A stretch of DNA of 64,000 nt from Bedellia somnulentella (taxonomy: Eukaryota > Arthropoda > Insecta > Lepidoptera > Bedelliidae): positions 13,252,567 to 13,316,566 of the forward strand of contig OY755170.1 in assembly GCA_963576735.1 (NCBI GenBank), written 5' to 3'. The position numbers were made by a program, and so were the translations under genes. Positions 55,501 to 59,662 of this stretch are shown in pieces (positions within the stretch are counted from its first letter, which is position 1; each line of letters begins with the position of its first letter). Under the pieces are notes generated by a model. The model saw only the letters and a list, made by a program, of their open reading frames with translations. It had not been told where the DNA came from and did no database searches.

Positions 55501-55637
55501 ACGGGTCTTGGTCCGAGCAGTGGTGAGCGGCAGCCCCGTGGGCGGGTCGGTCCGCTCCAGCGAGTCCACCAGCACGAGCGTCACCAGTGAGACGGTGGCC
55601 AGCCGTAGCACCAGTGACGCTGAGCGCCGCATAACAC
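7344..55637 (-). CDS. Ddr: Discoidin domain receptor tyrosine kinase (Ddr), 11 coding exons, 3' end outside window
   Basis: Collagen-receptor-type tyrosine kinase of the plasma membrane. Eleven minus-strand exons were joined by GT-AG sites and phase: 55632-55395, 32019-31908, 30301-30070, 29117-28970, 28780-28592, 28432-28299, 28040-27833, 24811-24628, 23720-23608, 16911-16817, 7535-7344. They total 1845 nt (615 codons) with no stop. Order: signal peptide (1-about 23), Arg/Thr-rich and acidic linker, discoidin F5/8C domain (about 85-240, bounded by Cys in CEVPLGM and VYGC), discoidin-like domain (about 245-415), transmembrane helix (about 456-479), juxtamembrane region, and kinase glycine loop LGEGPYGT (608-615). 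Sequons such as NHS, NKT, NFS, NRT and NTT lie only in the predicted ectodomain. The catalytic lobe (HRD, DFG) was not found in 1-7343, so its exons should lie left of the window. Family assignment is firm. Exact acceptors of exons 3 and 9 each have a phase-compatible alternative. Confidence 0.88.
9793..10030 (+). repeat. Family B repeat, near full copy
   Basis: gtagtgctggctttgaatgc, then gtcgaaagaggcgactaagg, gagatgcggttgaagac, gtggctgaagagtttct and gtcgtgagtataagtatg: the same module order as the copy at 945-1195 with more substitutions, so an older copy. Confidence 0.6.
16165..16566 (+). mobile_element. Diverged copy of tRNA-derived SINE family A
   Basis: accgtgatagtccaa head, caatcccgggtagggcctg, then ggttaatttatcatggttgt, gtgacagtgtattcgta, ttcagaagtattagt and cttcgaacggcgtg. 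It shares the full order of the family (see 32845-33233) but carries an extra stretch between the A-box and B-box regions and many substitutions. Confidence 0.7.
16817..16911 (-). CDS. Ddr: Ddr coding exon 10 (juxtamembrane)
   Basis: 95 nt, acceptor ttcccaacag, donor ATCAC|gttagt; phase 1 in, phase 0 out. It encodes ICEEPDFPRPYLMKRADPNE, then SYYAATDIIHH: a Pro- and Tyr-containing cytoplasmic linker. Far more GC-rich than the surrounding intron. Confidence 0.8.
17054..18344 (+). mobile_element. Apparently intact mariner element
   Basis: 1291 bp flanked by TA at 17052-17053 and 18345-18346. Terminal inverted repeats share ggctgctatttatgtatccg (17058 onward; complement ending at 18340) with a few mismatches in the outermost bases. 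The single gene inside is uninterrupted. Size, TA duplication and gene are all typical of mariner. It lies in the Ddr intron between exons 9 and 10 and, with no stops or shifts, is probably a recent arrival. Confidence 0.95.
17227..18279 (+). CDS. mariner transposase (DD34D), full length
   Basis: Cut-and-paste transposase of the IS630-Tc1-mariner superfamily. The ATG at 17227 (caccATGg context) is preferred over the one six codons upstream, giving 350 residues, the usual mariner size. N-terminal DNA-binding region: HTH around TTVYHWFSEFNRGR and a second around YREIEASLGISMTSIHKIL. Linker motif WIPHNLS stands in for the consensus WVPHEL. Catalytic triad: D160 in TGDESWIY, D252 in HHDNASCH and D287 in YSPDLAPND, with exactly 34 residues between the last two. 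The C-terminal region ends GEYFEKQ. No frameshift or missing catalytic residue is visible, so it may be active. Confidence 0.95.
   Translation: MDLTREHFRAMIFYDFRRGLTQKQCIDQLTSTFGDEAPSKTTVYHWFSEFNRGRSKLTDEIKEGRPKTVVVPQNIDAVRELITQDRHVTYREIEASLGISMTSIHKILHEHLAVKKICSRWIPHNLSIDQKQARVDWCKEMLKKYNRGASKAVYNIYTGDESWIYAYDPETKQQSTVWVFQDEPNPTKVIRAKSTLKQMVACFFGINGHVATVPLENRKTVNSEWYTTICLPEVFEQIRKTNRQRRIILHHDNASCHRSAVTTQFLEAQKIELTGHPPYSPDLAPNDFYLFPNVKKKLRGQRFSSREEAVDAFKMHVLEIPQSEWKKCYENWFQRMQKCIDLSGEYFEKQ
20238..21191 (-). mobile_element. Non-autonomous Helitron, 954 bp
   Basis: On the minus strand it starts TCTATACTTATAATAAATCT at 21191 and ends with CTAG at 20238, inserted between A and T with no target duplication: the Helitron signature. 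The subterminal 3' region carries gctacccgtgcgaagctggg before CTAG. Internally there is a (gtct)n tract and no Rep/helicase gene. It shares both ends and most of its body with the element at 37947-39943. Confidence 0.88.
22386..23382. mobile_element. Penelope-like element 3' end in a 428-bp fold-back
   Basis: Two arms of 428 bp (22386-22813 and 22955-23382) are inverted copies with almost no differences (for example 22711 region Leu versus Ser codon). A 141-bp spacer carries a further 16-bp perfect hairpin (22821-22836 / 22853-22868). The plus-oriented copy plus spacer encodes a GIY-YIG nuclease typical of Penelope-like retroelements, then a 3'UTR. A 15-bp direct repeat (taatatacgagtata) lies at 22339-22353 and 23396-23410, a possible target duplication with some filler. 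An inverted, 5'-truncated second unit is a known trait of Penelope elements. Confidence 0.82.
22814..23197 (+). pseudogene. GIY-YIG endonuclease end of a Penelope-like element (5'-truncated)
   Basis: The C-terminal domain of a Penelope polyprotein; the upstream reverse transcriptase is missing. Seen: LDCECGLSYIGQTKRSVATR (Zn-binding Cys pair and YIG-QTKR core), VREHIADMKNRR and CEHTFDKPNHHMRFDK. Then NRLIPRMIRESIEIKKHP (catalytic Arg/Glu region), NREDGW-type FNRDDGWQLPPAWNPI, and a stop at 23195-23197. The frame is open to the inversion point near 22814, where element sequence ends. The inverted arm repeats the second half on the minus strand, giving mirrored open frames at 22571-22837 and 22753-23178. 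Confidence 0.85.
23608..23720 (-). CDS. Ddr: Ddr coding exon 9 (juxtamembrane)
   Basis: 113 nt exon without its own obvious open frame. It was found because exons 8 and 10 have incompatible phases (2 out, 1 in). It reads PAVVDEDYREPYNIWRET, then LGRLDKRERSASHDQNEYN, with acceptor ggatgcag, donor AACG|gtaagat, phase 2 in and phase 1 out, which repairs the frame exactly. A second phase-compatible acceptor (aacttaaag, 11-12 bases upstream) exists. The tyrosines in DEDY and REPY would be cytoplasmic, possible phosphosites (inference). Confidence 0.75.
24093..24235. repeat. GC-rich segment, possible old repeat
   Basis: A sharply bounded GC-rich block in AT-rich intron, starting tagcatatgtaggggtgggc. 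A related start (tagcatatgtagggagagcg) occurs at about 11915. No frame or known motif is recognised. Confidence 0.25.
24628..24811 (-). CDS. Ddr: Ddr coding exon 8 (transmembrane segment)
   Basis: 184 nt, acceptor ttttgtttag, donor GCGCAG|gttcgt; phase 1 in, phase 2 out. It encodes the extracellular stalk (TTLEYMEDYYRTDNLSFSKK) and a hydrophobic helix rich in small residues (LAAGGLAGGAAFIGAATFIL) ending in MRR, a positive-inside stop-transfer. The repeated Gly/Ala pairs are the kind that pack DDR transmembrane dimers (family knowledge). Confidence 0.85.
26499..27105. mobile_element. Ginger-like non-autonomous DNA transposon, 607 bp
   Basis: About 60-bp terminal inverted repeats start TGTCGTGGCCATATCGTA (left) and, complemented, TGTCGTGACCATATCGTA (right). 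A 4-bp duplication TAAT flanks it at 26495-26498 and 27106-27109. TGTNR termini with 4-bp duplications are what is known of Ginger1 elements, so this is offered as a derivative; other superfamilies are not excluded. Subterminal regions hold repeated palindromes (catttcatgaaatg, atgatcgatcat), likely transposase sites. A short open frame survives inside. Confidence 0.7.
26700..26843 (-). CDS. 47-residue open frame inside the Ginger-like element
   Basis: ATG at 26843 in a strong context (ggcggccgccat complement region), stop at 26700. The product starts MAAADKSVISLSKKVNN and ends LEYLANYEKTEQ; it is acidic and helical-looking with no known domain. It may be the N-terminus of a transposase or transposon-derived gene left after internal deletion. 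Coding status is unproven. Confidence 0.3.
   Translation of the reverse strand: MAAADKSVISLSKKVNNSLLSEEESNNKRVFDEKVLEYLANYEKTEQ
27833..28040 (-). CDS. Ddr: Ddr coding exon 7 (discoidin-like domain, end)
   Basis: 208 nt, acceptor atatcacgcag, donor AGATCAG|gtacta; phase 0 in, phase 1 out. It encodes LFKEAEVYFSLEGERW, then HARIVHIDLENRTAKH and HEWILLSEITF, matching the closing beta strands of the DDR discoidin-like domain. Confidence 0.88.
28299..28432 (-). CDS. Ddr: Ddr coding exon 6 (discoidin-like domain, middle)
   Basis: 134 nt, acceptor tcatgtatag, donor GTGCAG|gtgaga; phase 1 in, phase 0 out. It encodes TRWVGWNKTT, YVTLLFNFSSPRVFQHVDLH and NNMFTKDVQ. Two N-glycosylation sequons (NKT, NFS) fit an extracellular position. 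Confidence 0.88.
28592..28780 (-). CDS. Ddr: Ddr coding exon 5 (discoidin-like domain, first part)
   Basis: 189 nt, acceptor atattcgcag, donor CTCGAG|gtgagt; phase 1 in and out. It encodes ALASYTAPQGSNM, FEDLAYDG, GLMEHGLGQMTDSLTGPNDF and DPHDTR. These are hallmarks of the DDR discoidin-like domain: the YTAPQG start and the G-LGQ-D turn. Confidence 0.9.
28970..29117 (-). CDS. Ddr: Ddr coding exon 4 (end of discoidin domain)
   Basis: 148 nt, acceptor acattcaaacag, donor GGAAAC|gtaggt; phase 0 in, phase 1 out. It encodes the C-terminal strand of the discoidin domain: SPFVASRIRFFPFAAHPRT, then CMRVEVYGCRWK, the canonical closing motif with the second disulfide Cys. A longer open frame on this strand (to 28518) is only read-through into the intron. 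Confidence 0.88.
29118..30069. other. Ddr: Ddr intron between exons 3 and 4
   Basis: Holds a (cagaat)n-tailed retroelement 3' end (about 29848-29905), a catacata microsatellite at 29729-29745 and a 17-bp palindrome (gtggcaggacctgccac) at 29450-29466. Otherwise nothing was recognised. Confidence 0.4.
29848..29905 (-). repeat. (attctg)n-tailed retroelement 3' fragment
   Basis: On the minus strand, catacaacatgtggcaaata followed by an attctg hexamer run: a short 3' end with a microsatellite tail, like the fragment at 6397. Confidence 0.35.
30070..30301 (-). CDS. Ddr: Ddr coding exon 3 (core of discoidin domain)
   Basis: 232 nt with acceptor gttccccag and donor AATAGG|gtaaga (phase 0 out). It encodes the F5/8C core IRTDIRSGAWCPNGLI, then YLEINLRDEF, ITATETQGR, VEFVESYAVEYW and WVKYKD, a signature shared by DDR ectodomains. 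A second in-phase acceptor (caaaaag, exon start 30312) would add LVFP residues; the ccccag site gives the better alignment. Confidence 0.88.
30302..31907. other. Ddr: Ddr intron between exons 2 and 3
   Basis: 1.6 kb of single-copy-looking intron. Open frames at 30378-30599 and 31186-31452 (minus strand) lack splice or homology support. Confidence 0.4.
31908..32019 (-). CDS. Ddr: Ddr coding exon 2 (start of discoidin domain)
   Basis: 112 nt, acceptor tttgttccag, donor TTCCAG|gtattt, entering in phase 1 and leaving in phase 2. It encodes the first strand of the discoidin domain: Cys in GSCEVPLGMENGKIGNHSL, then TASSSYD. This is the ligand-binding extracellular module, and NHS is a glycosylation sequon. 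Confidence 0.85.
32430..33640 (+). repeat. Tandem units (about 145 bp) starting aaccgac, interrupted by a SINE
   Basis: Units start at 32430 (aaccgacttcaaaaaaggag), 32591 and 32736 (aaccgaccaaaaaaagaaag), then 33279, about 33424 and about 33557. Each carries ggaggttctgtgtttgacc, a tgtatg run, gcttaagctatttggatgcg and aaagtattcgttac. The 32591 and 32736 units are 145 bp apart and almost identical. The unit from 32736 is broken by a SINE at 32845-33233. The block forms one side of a larger element whose other end is at 34557. Confidence 0.7.
32845..33233 (+). mobile_element. tRNA-derived SINE family A, full-length copy
   Basis: Head: gtgatagctcagtgggtaga (A box) and gtgttcaaatcccgggtcgg (B box), the pol III promoter of a tRNA-like sequence. 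The body (ttatcatggttgttaacggt ... ttcagaagtattagtacctc) ends ggcgtgaacgtt and a (atgtt)n tail. A 10-bp duplication tttcagaaaa flanks it at 32835-32844 and 33234-33243. It splits a 145-bp tandem unit, so it is younger than that array. The short open frames here are spurious. Confidence 0.92.
33735..33990 (-). pseudogene. Decayed coding remnant in the composite element
   Basis: On the minus strand one frame reads AETDEQREVHLSQMRRNT and, after a frame change, another reads SLDEIVLSDIDSKKLLNHPH then DERALIEMTRMRNMM. The ETxEQRExRL phrase resembles the repetitive N-terminal segments of insect Helitron/PIF1-type proteins (from memory of the family, not a search). Stops and shifts show it is not functional. 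The plus-strand open frame at 33766-34080 is its shadow. Confidence 0.3.
34366..35411. repeat. Large inverted repeat, about 200-bp arms
   Basis: Left arm 34366-34564 and right arm 35210-35411 are complementary nearly base for base; the only difference I see is the length of an A run. Both contain gaagtcggtgccaaac at the inner edge. The 645-bp centre holds a short Helitron-like copy (34983-35181). Such high identity means recent duplication-inversion, or gene conversion between the arms. Confidence 0.85.
34983..35181 (+). mobile_element. Short Helitron-like copy, 199 bp
   Basis: Begins TCACTACATAGTATAAAACA after an A and ends gggcgggccaCTAA before a T, a degenerate CTAG end. The interior (aaagtcgctttctctatcc, tgtaaaactacgaaatg) matches the 5' part of the Helitron at 59663-60999 (minus). 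A|T target and no duplication are consistent with Helitron. Confidence 0.55.
36590..36662 (-). ncRNA. tRNA-like gene, array unit 1
   Basis: 73 nt on the minus strand. The acceptor stem GACACTG/CAGTGTC pairs fully, the D arm is GCTC/GAGC, the A box is TAGCTCAGTTGG, and the T arm is GCGGG-TTCAAAC-CCCGC. A T5 run lies 4-5 nt after the 3' end. The anticodon arm is ACGGG-(GGCGTATA)-TCCGA: four pairs and an 8-nt loop without the U33-anticodon layout. It is therefore not a normal decoding tRNA, though a pol III promoter and terminator are present. Unit 1 differs from the others in the T loop (A for G) and at one anticodon-stem base. Confidence 0.6.
36906..36978 (-). ncRNA. tRNA-like gene, array unit 2
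   Basis: Same 73-nt structure: intact acceptor, D and T arms, A and B boxes, T5 terminator just 3'. The anticodon-side stem is CGGG/CCCG with an 8-nt loop GGCGTATA. The T loop is TTCAAAC as in unit 1, while the stem base matches units 3-4. Confidence 0.6.
37221..37293 (-). ncRNA. tRNA-like gene, array unit 3
   Basis: Identical layout to unit 2 but with the canonical T loop TTCGAAC, giving a perfect B box GGTTCGAACCC. T5 terminator 3'. No standard anticodon can be read. Confidence 0.6.
37536..37608 (-). ncRNA. tRNA-like gene, array unit 4
   Basis: Same as unit 3 across all 73 nt as far as I can compare, with the T5 terminator just 3'. Confidence 0.6.
37818..37947. repeat. Perfect 47-bp fold-back at the end of the tRNA-like array
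   Basis: Arms 37818-37864 and 37901-37947 are exact complements over 47 bp (ataaaagatgttattaaagg ... ctggcggggt). The 36-nt loop carries part of the tRNA-like T and anticodon arms, first forward and then inverted (gtacgggggcgtatacc). The inverted copy lacks the T-arm segment, so the turn-back was not a simple mirror. The right arm ends at the first base of a Helitron. Confidence 0.92.
37947..39943 (+). mobile_element. Non-autonomous Helitron with private insert, 1997 bp
   Basis: Starts TCTATACTTATAATAAATCT after A and ends gatccaCTAG before T. Its ends and body match the 954-bp copy at 20238-21191 (there on the minus strand). Between about 38580 and 39755 it carries about 1.2 kb absent from that copy, including a 50-bp minisatellite. 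Right after CTAG the sequence tttataa continues the inverted array unit that stops at 37946, so the Helitron apparently landed inside the fold-back arm. No Rep/helicase frame. Confidence 0.88.
39289..39440 (+). repeat. 50-bp minisatellite inside the Helitron
   Basis: Units at 39289 and 39339 share ggaatcgcagccccttattc and ttgagctgccctggttgacg exactly, 50 bp apart. A third, diverged unit (ggagtcgcaacccttacccc) starts at 39392. GC-rich compared with its surroundings; perhaps captured sequence. Confidence 0.75.
40210..40308 (-). mobile_element. 5'-truncated SINE family A copy
   Basis: On the minus strand it ends ttcagaagtattggtacctc, then ggataaacggcgtgaacg and tttatgttattatg: the 3' quarter of the family. 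A 14-bp perfect duplication gttatgcaaataaa flanks it (40196-40209, 40309-40322), so this is a true truncated insertion. Confidence 0.88.
40649..41321. mobile_element. hAT-like MITE, 673 bp
   Basis: Ends CAGAGATG and its complement CATCTCTG, flanked by the 8-bp duplication agaattac (40641-40648, 41322-41329), as expected for hAT transposons. The subterminal halves are full of inverted copies of aaatacaaaatac / gtattttgtattt. No transposase is left. Confidence 0.92.
41649..41991 (+). mobile_element. SINE family A copy, 5'-truncated
   Basis: Starts ggttatcgtgcaagcgacta (inside the tRNA-like head, after the A box), keeps the B box gttcaaatccc and the complete body, and ends in an AT-rich gttatattattatttattat tail. 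A 12-bp duplication ttctctatcccc flanks it (41637-41648, 41992-42003). It landed in a family B-like fragment (gtgtagtattggctgagaat). Confidence 0.9.
42385..42640 (-). repeat. Family B repeat, long copy
   Basis: On the minus strand it follows gtgtcagcttagaatagcac, gaggcgactaacggtattgg, ggagacccatcaccaacaaa, tccctagaaggggtag-type 3' segment complement, and agccgtgagtatatgtatg. Same order as the copy at 945. Confidence 0.7.
42697..42780 (-). repeat. (att)n-tailed non-LTR 3' end
   Basis: On the minus strand, tggactgcatttgtctgaaa then taaagatttattatt and att repeats: a short 5'-truncated retroelement end. Confidence 0.4.
43330..43545 (+). mobile_element. Old, diverged SINE family A fragment
   Basis: accgggtagctcagaaggac (A-box-like), gggttcaaattctgagtcgg (B-box-like), tatgtgtagttaatttatta, agtcatgtgac and ccccctatcacgt keep the family order with many changes and an internal loss. 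Confidence 0.6.
46225..46428 (+). repeat. Family B repeat fragments
   Basis: A 3' end piece (taccccttgttgggatttgt, 46225-46265) followed by a better one (46317-46428: atcttttccccacttaaat, gtggctgaggaattttta, tagccgtgagaata, (tatg)n). Confidence 0.55.
46720..46850 (+). mobile_element. Diverged 3' fragment of SINE family A
   Basis: gcattgtccacgcaaacaat, ggtactctgtacaatgg, acgtgatgttctagac, agtgcctctgccag: the 3' third of the family with numerous substitutions. Confidence 0.5.
47257..47395 (+). repeat. Family B repeat with internal deletion
   Basis: gctgtgtagtgtcggcttcg and tagcactaccccatttcttc, then directly to ccgaagctcttgctccaccc and gggacttatagtagtgagta: head and tail joined, middle missing. 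Confidence 0.55.
47955..48105 (+). repeat. Family B repeat, 3' half
   Basis: ggagacccatcaccaacaac, ttccccactcaacttccc, gtggctgaggaatttcg, taccccttctagggattt, agccgtgagtatagg: the 3' half of the copy at 945 with few differences. Confidence 0.65.
48746..49110 (+). mobile_element. SINE family A, full-length copy
   Basis: gtgatagcccagtgggtaga (A box), gtgttcaaatcctgggtcgg (B box), complete body and end ggcgtgaacgtttatgttat with a short tail. Probable 7-bp duplication tataaaa at 48739-48745 and 49111-49117. Very close to the copy at 32845. Confidence 0.88.
51232..51565 (+). mobile_element. tRNA-derived SINE, second family
   Basis: The head tttgtggtctcacggttaag (A box) and tctcgggttcgacccccggg (B box) is tRNA-like. 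The body has gtgcttcggcgggcacgtca, agctgttggtcccggctact, ggccatcgtggtggactatg and ggggacatatatgggttg, the order of a SINE widespread in Lepidoptera. The tail has lost its regular gat repeat. Open frames on both strands here (51201-51575) are by-products. Confidence 0.85.
51680..51945 (+). mobile_element. Old, diverged SINE family A copy
   Basis: tctgtggttaatttgtcaag, gagggaaacatcctgaggaa, aagtcatgtgacagtgtatc, ggctactctgaac and aatcggcgtgaac mark the family order; the head is gone and substitutions are many. Confidence 0.6.
55308..55394 (-). repeat. Ddr: Tandem duplicate of the 3' end of Ddr exon 1, with second splice donor
   Basis: This 87-bp segment repeats the end of coding exon 1, donor and intron start included: exon 1 ends GTTGATCACA|gtaagtg and the copy ends GTTGATCATA|gtaagtg, exactly 87 bp (29 codons) apart. 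Translated in the same phase the copy reads IYYEDDAVPTTVDSRFVDH against TYDDDDTVHSSTVDPRLVDH. Reading straight through meets TGA soon after the first donor. Use as a separate exon would leave a 24-nt intron, shorter than is normally spliced. Function unknown. Confidence 0.7.
55395..55637 (-). CDS. Ddr: Ddr coding exon 1 (signal peptide)
   Basis: The ATG is at 55632, five bases inside an exon that begins after a good acceptor (ttcttgtcgcag), so a 5'UTR exon must lie at higher coordinates. It encodes 79 residues: MRRSASLVLRLATVSLVTLV is a typical signal peptide. A basic stretch (RQRNRRR), eight threonines and an acidic run (YDDDD) follow. The donor is GATCACA|gtaagtg, phase 1. It joins in frame to the exon at 32019, which begins with two bases completing a codon. 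GC content is much higher than in the flanks. A diverged copy of its 3' end with a second donor lies immediately downstream (55308-55394). Confidence 0.8.
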
Positions 55638-57060
55638 CTGCGACAAGAAATTTAATGTTACGTAGATGGAATTTGCTCGTAGACGAGTTTTCGCGTAGAC
55701 GAGTTTGGCGTAGACGAAGTACTTTGGGATATATATATATATATATTTATATTGCAGGTTAGAGTATGAAATCTCAGCAAAAAGAAAGGTTTTAAAATAA
55801 AAATCCTTTGAATATTGTGGTCAGTTAAATAACTTTACTATCGTATAACATCAATATAATAAATGCTAAAAACTTCTTTGGGGTACATAAGGTTGTGACT
55901 ACAAAAATAATGTGTTTGTCAGTTTCAGTTACAGTCACGGAAAACACGAAAAACATACGAAATAATAATGAACTGAAAAATAAACGCTTTATGGGTAGAT
56001 TATGATCGGATATATTTCACAATTCACTTTAACAATTCGAGCACACTATTATTAGATGAAACAATAACCAGACATATAACGGCACGGTACAAATTCAGAG
56101 GTCACATCCACCCGTGCGGCTGGGGCCTGCAAATGGAATTCCACTGTATGGGGGCATTTTAGACCTCAAACACTGGCGGTAAATCACTCATTTTCCCCTT
56201 CACAACGACAACTTTAAAAGCATTTTTCTGTCGTTGCTGAGAGTTTTGGTGAAATGTCGAAATTATTGCTGGATCCAGAGAGCAAATTGTAGCCATATTA
56301 TAAGAGCACTTGATTGACGTGAGAGGCTTAAGGCTCGCCTTTTCATCAAATATTATCTTTTTTATACTAAAAAGATTATCGTTCTTTTGTCGGCGTTTTC
56401 AAGGACTTTACGACGAAATTAAATCAAATTGAAGGTTAAGTCTCCCAAAAACGTAACGGATTATGGTTAATGGCGTAGTATTTAGAAATTCAAAACGATT
56501 TTTAAGAACTTACTTTTTAACTGATTTAGAGCTTGATGTTCAATATGGCTTCGTTTTTGTATGTCTATTTAGTAGTTATTCTAAACGACAAACTTGAGAT
56601 TTGACAAATAAATGTTTAATTTTATGGCAGTATTGTCTTTACATAGTGAATTCAATTATAAGTTGCATGTTCTGTTACAAAGTTGGATAATGTAGTCAAG
56701 CCTTAAAGTGTTAGGTATTGCTTATTTATTCAAAGTTTGAGAATAACAGAGCTAGTTTGGTCGGTTCGCGGAGCCAAACAATGCCAGCCATAAAAGAAAA
56801 CCAACTTTGGTGCTTACCAGAGTTACAGCGAACAAAATATAAAACCAAGTTTGGCACGAAAGAGTATTGACTAATTTGGTTAATATTTCATAAGATGAAG
56901 TCCTTTATTACTTCTTTGCTTGGTTTTAGTATACTATTTTTTCATCTTTAATATAATGATTAGCATTTTGTATACAGAAAGAGCTTTAGAATTGAAACAC
57001 TCCTAAATATCCCTAATTAATACTTTTTAAAGCAGAAATCCGTATTGGCATGTGTATTAA

Positions 57061-57086
57061 GTGTCTTAAACACATGTTTAAGACAC
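57061..57086. repeat. Perfect 11-bp hairpin
   Basis: gtgtcttaaac and gtttaagacac separated by acat. No terminator or known site; noted as structure only. Confidence 0.5.
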
Positions 57087-57191
57087 GACATAGTACATAC
57101 TTTTGCTATGGACTTTTGCCATGCCTCAAAGTGTCGATTCAATTTTGCATTTTATTGTTAGAGTTCTTATTTCAAAAGCTTATTTGGTATT

Positions 57192-57336
57192 ATGACACGT
57201 GAGTACACTGTCCATGCAAAACGTGGGTACTCTGAACTACAGGTGACAAAGTCACGTGATGTTCAGAAGTATTAGTACCTCTGCCAACACCTTCGGGGAT
57301 ATTCGGCGTGAACGTTTATGTTTATGTTATGTTATG
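57192..57336 (+). mobile_element. 5'-truncated SINE family A copy
   Basis: Starts within the body (gtgagtacactgtccatgca), keeps ttcagaagtattagtacctc and ggcgtgaacg, and ends (atgtt)n. A perfect 12-bp duplication ttatttggtatt flanks it (57180-57191, 57337-57348). The few differences from other copies suggest a recent insertion. Confidence 0.92.
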
Positions 57337-59662
57337 TTATTTGGTATTGGTTTAGATGATATGAATATACGTTGAGCAGGCTAACTAGTTAAATTATCAT
57401 AACATAACAAAACATGTTTTTATGTTGACTTAGTTAAACTAAATGTATATTGTAATGTAAGATTCAATAATATATTCTTTACTAGTAAAAACTAATACGA
57501 CAAGCATATTATAGATTTTATTTTAAGACGTAAGTAAAATAAGAAAACATGGAACGGGTATTGAAATGTGATGTGGGTTCCGGGTGCAGAGGTCGGGAGA
57601 GGCTATTCAGACGGCGCTGGAGATGCGAGCTCTATTCGGAAAAAATGCGGTTTCTTTAAATACTCCTTAGACATCACATATACGGTAAGTAAAGTATAAA
57701 TAAAATATGTTTCAACCCAGCTTTGTTTTTATTTTATGTTAAGTGTAACGTATAAAACCACTAGTTTTGGCGCTTAATATATTAAGTTAGCAATGTCGTC
57801 TGCACCGAGCTGACCGATCAACAAGGCGTGCTTACATTTCACTAATGTTTCTCTATCTTATTGAATCAAGGTACTTTTGCGTTGATATTGCGTGGATATA
57901 ATATTGACAGACTTTAATAGTTTAACCTCAGAAGAAGAAAGGCACACGACGACGATAGAAAATTATTTGTTGGTTGTGATAACAGAAAAACGTCGCTGTC
58001 GGTCGGGCGCGGGCAGTCTCCAGCTAAGCGGCCCCCGCCCCCGCTCCACCCCCCCTCGCCTGCCAATAATCTCTTTCTGAGATGGAATACCGCAGGTGGC
58101 CGATAAATGTATTTCTGGCATGAGGAAATTGATTTGTATCTTAAGGAAATTTCTCGTTTTTGGTTATTATAAGCTGTTGGTTTATTTATTTCGATTCAGA
58201 TGTATAAAACTGTTTTAAAATAACTTTTGTCTATAACAGGTTTTGGTGATATGGGATATTAATTTAACAAAAGTAACATAACATTAAGCTAATTTTTTAA
58301 AAGTAATAAAAGTTGTTGTTATATTAAAATGTTTTGCTATTATATTATAAATCTAAAAGTCATTGGCAACTAAATTTATTTTGTCACTACACTGTCGCTG
58401 AATAGAGAAATATGACAGAAATACCACAGATACAAGAGCCTCGAGCAAGAGCTGAGCGTGAGCTCAGCACAAACAGTAGTACGATATCAAAAAGGAGGAA
58501 CTCGTATAAGGATATTACATATATTCAAAAAGCAAGTAGACGTAGAAAGAGAAACCGCCAAACCTCTTTTTAAAATTTATGATATTCGTGTGCATTTGAA
58601 TAAGTTTACAATAAAAATAGGCATTCTAAAGATGGAAACTTTAGCAATAAAATGCAAATGGTGGCGACGGTAACGCGGAAAGATTAGGAGTACGAGAAAG
58701 CTCGCAGAGGCGGAGCGGGGCTGCGAGCGGGGCGATAAGTGGAGCGAATTGTTGGCCTGGAATATTCCAATAGAACTTAGTAGTTGTCTTCGATCTTTTT
58801 GTTTTGAGTTAATGGGGAAGATGCTGAACTGTCAATGTTTTTTAAACAACCCCCAGGTGGTGCATATAGCCGACCTGCCCAATATAATATGACAATTTTA
58901 CTCGAGTTTTTTACGTGTTTTAATAAACATTATCAGAATAATCGTATTAAGTAGTAAAAACTATTCAATAGTGTTATTTTAGATTTTTGTGATTAACATG
59001 TTGACATCGATTGCGAAAAAGTTGTTAATGCCACATCATAATAACAAAACTTGGTCATTGTTTTTGTTTATCTTCGTGTCTAATAATGTATGATCGTGTT
59101 CGCAATATATTGGTTTAATTGTAATACCTTTCTAAGTTAGTTAAAAGAGGTATATTCTACAAAAATACTGTTAAAATACATTACGGTGGCAGGTTGGTAC
59201 GAAAATACTTTTTGTATTGTTTATAGAGCAGGTCCTTAATTGCATACTTTTATCTTTAATCCAAAATTTGCTTAGTCTCTAAGCCTCAACGGATGGAAAA
59301 AAATAAAGCTATTTTTTCCTCATTTAAGTGTTTTATCAAGTGCGGTCTTCTGAACTCTGCACCGTTCGTTTAAGAGGTCACACTGTAAACAAAAGTAATG
59401 AACGCATTTAATATTCCCCTCTTATTTACACGATGAAATATATTGTGTTTTAAAATGAGCTCACTTTATATGCTATTTAATTTTGTTTCGTTACTTAACA
59501 GACGTCATAAAAATTAAAATAAAAGAAAGGAGATTCTTATTAAATTTGATAAGTAATGACCTTTGTATAAATTACAATGCCGTATTATTTATTCAACGTA
59601 ATTTAAAATAACGTTCTACGTCCGGCGTAGATCGTACAATGTAGAACGTAATTATAATTGAA

